64,000 nt of DNA from Actinomycetales bacterium (GTDB lineage: Bacteria > Actinomycetota > Actinomycetes > Actinomycetales > Dermatophilaceae). Position numbers and translations under genes: made by a program. The DNA is taken from assembly GCA_002748155.1 (NCBI GenBank), contig PDRO01000009.1, positions 1 to 64,000 on the forward strand, given 5' to 3'. The notes beneath the pieces were generated by a model. The model saw only the letters and a list, made by a program, of their open reading frames with translations. It was not told the origin of the DNA and did not search any database. Shown in pieces: positions 63,981 through 64,000 of this stretch (position 1 is its first letter; every line of letters begins with the position of its first letter).

Positions 63981-64000
63981 ACGTGGGTGGGAGTCCGAAG

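Noticed and set aside
1..64000. CRISPR arrays, tRNA, rRNA, insertion sequences or prophage
   Set aside because: I saw no regularly spaced repeats of CRISPR size, no cloverleaf or rRNA segments, and no transposase, integrase or flanking terminal repeats around the low-GC island or the polysaccharide locus.

Overview
The window comes from a high-GC actinobacterium. Estimated GC is in the mid-60s percent in housekeeping genes and near 55% in one short island. The gene order hisF ... ispG - GNAT acetyltransferase - proS, an EtfD-type ETF dehydrogenase, candidate leaderless promoters and frequent GTG/TTG starts fit Actinomycetes. A Dermatophilaceae/Intrasporangiaceae-like member of Micrococcales is my best guess, but I cannot prove it from sequence alone.

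Layout. (1) 1-11.5 kb, minus strand: a co-directional lipid/redox block. In transcription order it is etfB, etfA, a membrane Fe-S ETF:quinone reductase (EtfD-like), a long acyl-CoA dehydrogenase, and a type I polyketide/PUFA-synthase-like megasynthase that runs off the left edge. (2) 11.8-20.3 kb: housekeeping genes, comprising an alkaline-phosphatase-superfamily hydrolase, a DUF2231-type membrane protein, hisF, a methyltransferase, ispG, a GNAT protein, proS and an RNase H. (3) 20.3-23.8 kb: a lower-GC MacB/LolD-type ABC transporter (ATPase plus 824-aa permease) behind two palindromes. (4) 23.9-32.2 kb: a HAD hydrolase, a YyaL/thioredoxin-domain protein, then a glyoxylate-shunt block (malate synthase, a 750-aa isocitrate lyase, an RraA-like protein). 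(5) 32.5-57.3 kb: a surface-polysaccharide locus. It has a priming sugar transferase, a CDP-6-deoxyhexose module, two chain-length proteins, a nucleotide-sugar dehydrogenase, three glycosyltransferases, an AsnB-type amidotransferase, a two-domain oxidoreductase, a heparinase/alginate-lyase-like protein, a Wzy-like polymerase and a Wzx-like flippase. A secreted beta-helix protein lies convergent at its end. (6) 60.2-63.8 kb: mfd, followed by a short run of hairpins.

How they work together. The acyl-CoA dehydrogenase probably passes electrons to EtfAB and then through EtfD to menaquinone, while the adjacent megasynthase builds an acyl or polyketide chain. AceB and AceA allow growth on the resulting C2 units. 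The polysaccharide locus looks like a complete Wzx/Wzy pathway for a polymer containing a uronic acid (possibly amidated) and an unusual CDP-derived deoxysugar.

Signals outside genes. The octamer CGGCATAC/GTATGCCG occurs about 32 times by eye (roughly 2-3 expected) and is scarce in the ABC island, the aceBA block and the polysaccharide locus. Short tandem repeats with periods of 9-18 bp recur at many places, three of them inside unrelated coding sequences. No tRNA, rRNA, CRISPR array or insertion sequence was seen.
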